From: Chloroflexota bacterium
Lineage (GTDB): Bacteria > Chloroflexota > Dormibacteria > Dormibacterales > Dormibacteraceae
NCBI GenBank assembly: GCA_005880345.1
Contig: VBGE01000103.1
Span: 1 to 6,467 of the forward strand
Reading direction: 5' to 3'
DNA length: 6,467 nt
The notes under the pieces were generated by a model. It was given only the letters and a program-made list of their open reading frames with translations, had not been told where the DNA came from and searched no databases. The translations under genes and the position numbers were made by a program. Below, one piece after another: positions 5,400 through 6,467 of this stretch (position 1 is the first letter of the stretch; every line of letters starts with the position of its first letter).

Positions 5400-6467
5400 A
5401 TGACCGCTGTCGCCACGAAGGCGGCCAGCGCACCCGTGAAAGCAGGCGTCGACCGAGGGGTCATGGCCGTTTTCGCGGGACTGATGCTGGGCTCGCTGAT
5501 CGCCTCCCTCAACATGACGCTGGTCGCGCCCGCGCTGCCGACCATCGTGGCCGAGCTCGGCGGCCTCGCCGACTACAGCTGGATCCCGATCTCAGCGATG
5601 CTCGCGTCGACCATCGTCACCCCGATCGCCGGCAAGCTTTCCGACATCTACGGGCGCAAGCCGCTGTACATGGCGGGGATCGTGGTCTTCGCGCTCGGAT
5701 CGGCGCTGTCGGGGATCGCGCCAGGCTTCTGGTTCCTGGTTTTCGCGCGCTTCGTGCAGGGCGCCGGGATGGGCTTCATCATGCCGCTTTCGCAGGCGAT
5801 CATCGGCGACATCATCTCGCCGCGCGAGCGCGGCAAGTACCAGGGCGTGATGGGCGCGTCGTTCGGGCTGGCGTCGATCATCGGCCCCGCGGCGGGTGGA
5901 TTCATCACCGACCACTTCACCTGGCGATGGCTCTTTTTCGTCAACCTGCCCATCGCGGTCGTGACGTTGATCGTGATCTGGTTTTTCATGCATGTGCCCA
6001 ACGAGCGCCGCCAGCATTCGATCGACGTGTGGGGCAGCGTGACCCTTTCGCTCGGCATCGCTCTCGCCCTGCTGGCCACGGTCTGGGGCGGCGTGCAGTT
6101 CCCGTGGAACTCCTGGCAGATCATCGGCCTGTACGGAGCCGCGGCTGCACTGTTGGCCGCGTTCGTTTGGGTCGAGATGCACACGCCTGAGCCGGTGCTT
6201 CCGCTGCACCTGTTCAAGAGCAGGCTCTTCACGTTCTCCAACGTTGCGAGCATCGGCGTCGCGATGTCGATGTTCGGGGCCATCTTCTTCCTGCCCGTAT
6301 TCGTCCAGGGAGTCATCGGCAACAGCGTCACCAACTCGGGCGCGATCCTCGTGCCGATGCTGCTCGCGATGATCGTCAGCAGCGTCGTCGGCGGGCAGCT
6401 CATCTCGCGCACGGGCCGCTACAAGGCCCAGCTCTTGCTGGGCCTCGCGCTGATGGGTGCTGGCTTT
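5400..6467 (+). CDS. MFS drug exporter, DHA2 (14-helix EmrB/QacA) type, 3' end cut
   Basis: The frame runs from ATG 5400 to the window's last base, 356 residues without a stop. It is an integral inner-membrane proton-coupled antiporter by family. After a short polar start, helix 1 (about 22-44) leads to [11 protein letters not shown] (45-55). Motif A is [11 protein letters not shown] (78-88), motif B is [15 protein letters not shown] (115-129) and motif C is [15 protein letters not shown] (156-170). The block [14 protein letters not shown] (175-188) is characteristic of DHA2 exporters. About ten hydrophobic segments are visible, so a few helices lie beyond the window. Where relatives usually carry Leu-Asp-x-Thr-Ile-Val in helix 1, this protein has LNMTLV, with Asn38 replacing the acidic residue. 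It lies 12 bases after the acyl-CoA dehydrogenase, probably in the same transcript. There is no good ribosome site; a TAGGCT at 5385-5390 could be a -10 box. The substrate is not predictable. Confidence 0.95.
   Translation, partial: MTAVATKAASAPVKAGVDRGVMAVFAGLMLGSLIASLNMTLVAPALPTIVAELGGLADYSWIPISAMLASTIVTPIAGKLSDIYGRKPLYMAGIVVFALGSALSGIAPGFWFLVFARFVQGAGMGFIMPLSQAIIGDIISPRERGKYQGVMGASFGLASIIGPAAGGFITDHFTWRWLFFVNLPIAVVTLIVIWFFMHVPNERRQHSIDVWGSVTLSLGIALALLATVWGGVQFPWNSWQIIGLYGAAAALLAAFVWVEMHTPEPVLPLHLFKSRLFTFSNVASIGVAMSMFGAIFFLPVFVQGVIGNSVTNSGAILVPMLLAMIVSSVVGGQLISRTGRYKAQLLLGLALMGAGF

Noticed and set aside
5648..6412. Minus-strand open frames opposite the MFS gene
   Set aside because: They run antisense to an unmistakable membrane transporter and encode polar, motif-free sequence.
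1..6467. Search for CRISPR repeats, insertion-sequence ends, attachment sites, tRNA, rRNA and riboswitches
   Set aside because: I saw no regularly spaced repeats, transposase frames, tRNA-like folds or known riboswitch cores; base composition and coding style look uniform across the window.

Overview
This GC-rich window holds seven genes packed almost without gaps and looks like ordinary chromosome from a high-GC, mostly aerobic bacterium. The myo-inositol-phosphate synthase is of the actinobacterial type, and it sits beside a luciferase-like protein of the F420-dependent kind and a fragment resembling a phosphatidylinositol-mannoside acyltransferase. Together these suggest Actinomycetota or a related soil lineage such as Dormibacterota or Chloroflexota. 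The phylum is an inference from gene content; there is no rRNA or other marker to settle it.

Minus strand, read right to left from about 2290: folE (GTP cyclohydrolase I), then after a 68-base gap an ArsR-type winged-helix regulator, then ino1, then the 5' end of an acyltransferase-like gene that leaves the window at base 1. The regulator and ino1 overlap by 4 bases (ATGA), and ino1 and the acyltransferase overlap by 56 bases. This half therefore looks like a regulated unit for making inositol phosphate and, probably, inositol lipids. Two near-identical 18-base palindromes lie 31 bases apart at the regulator's start codon and just upstream. They are the best candidate operators in the window.

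Plus strand, from about 2310: a helix-hairpin-helix plus PHP-domain protein (PolX-like ends without the polymerase core), an LLM-class oxidoreductase (4-base GTGA overlap), an acyl-CoA dehydrogenase (10-base gap) and a DHA2-type MFS exporter (12-base gap) that leaves the window at its right end. The spacing suggests one transcription unit. The mix of functions does not point to one named pathway; acyl-CoA or cofactor-dependent oxidation followed by export is only a guess.

The two units diverge from a gap of only 19 bases between folE and the PHP gene. Several genes lack a Shine-Dalgarno sequence but have a TAnnnT-like box 7-12 bases before the start codon, which suggests leaderless transcripts. 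I found no CRISPR array, mobile element, tRNA, rRNA or clear terminator, and no evidence of a wholly new system. The most interesting points are the paired operators over an ArsR-ino1 operon and the extended, overlapping end of ino1.
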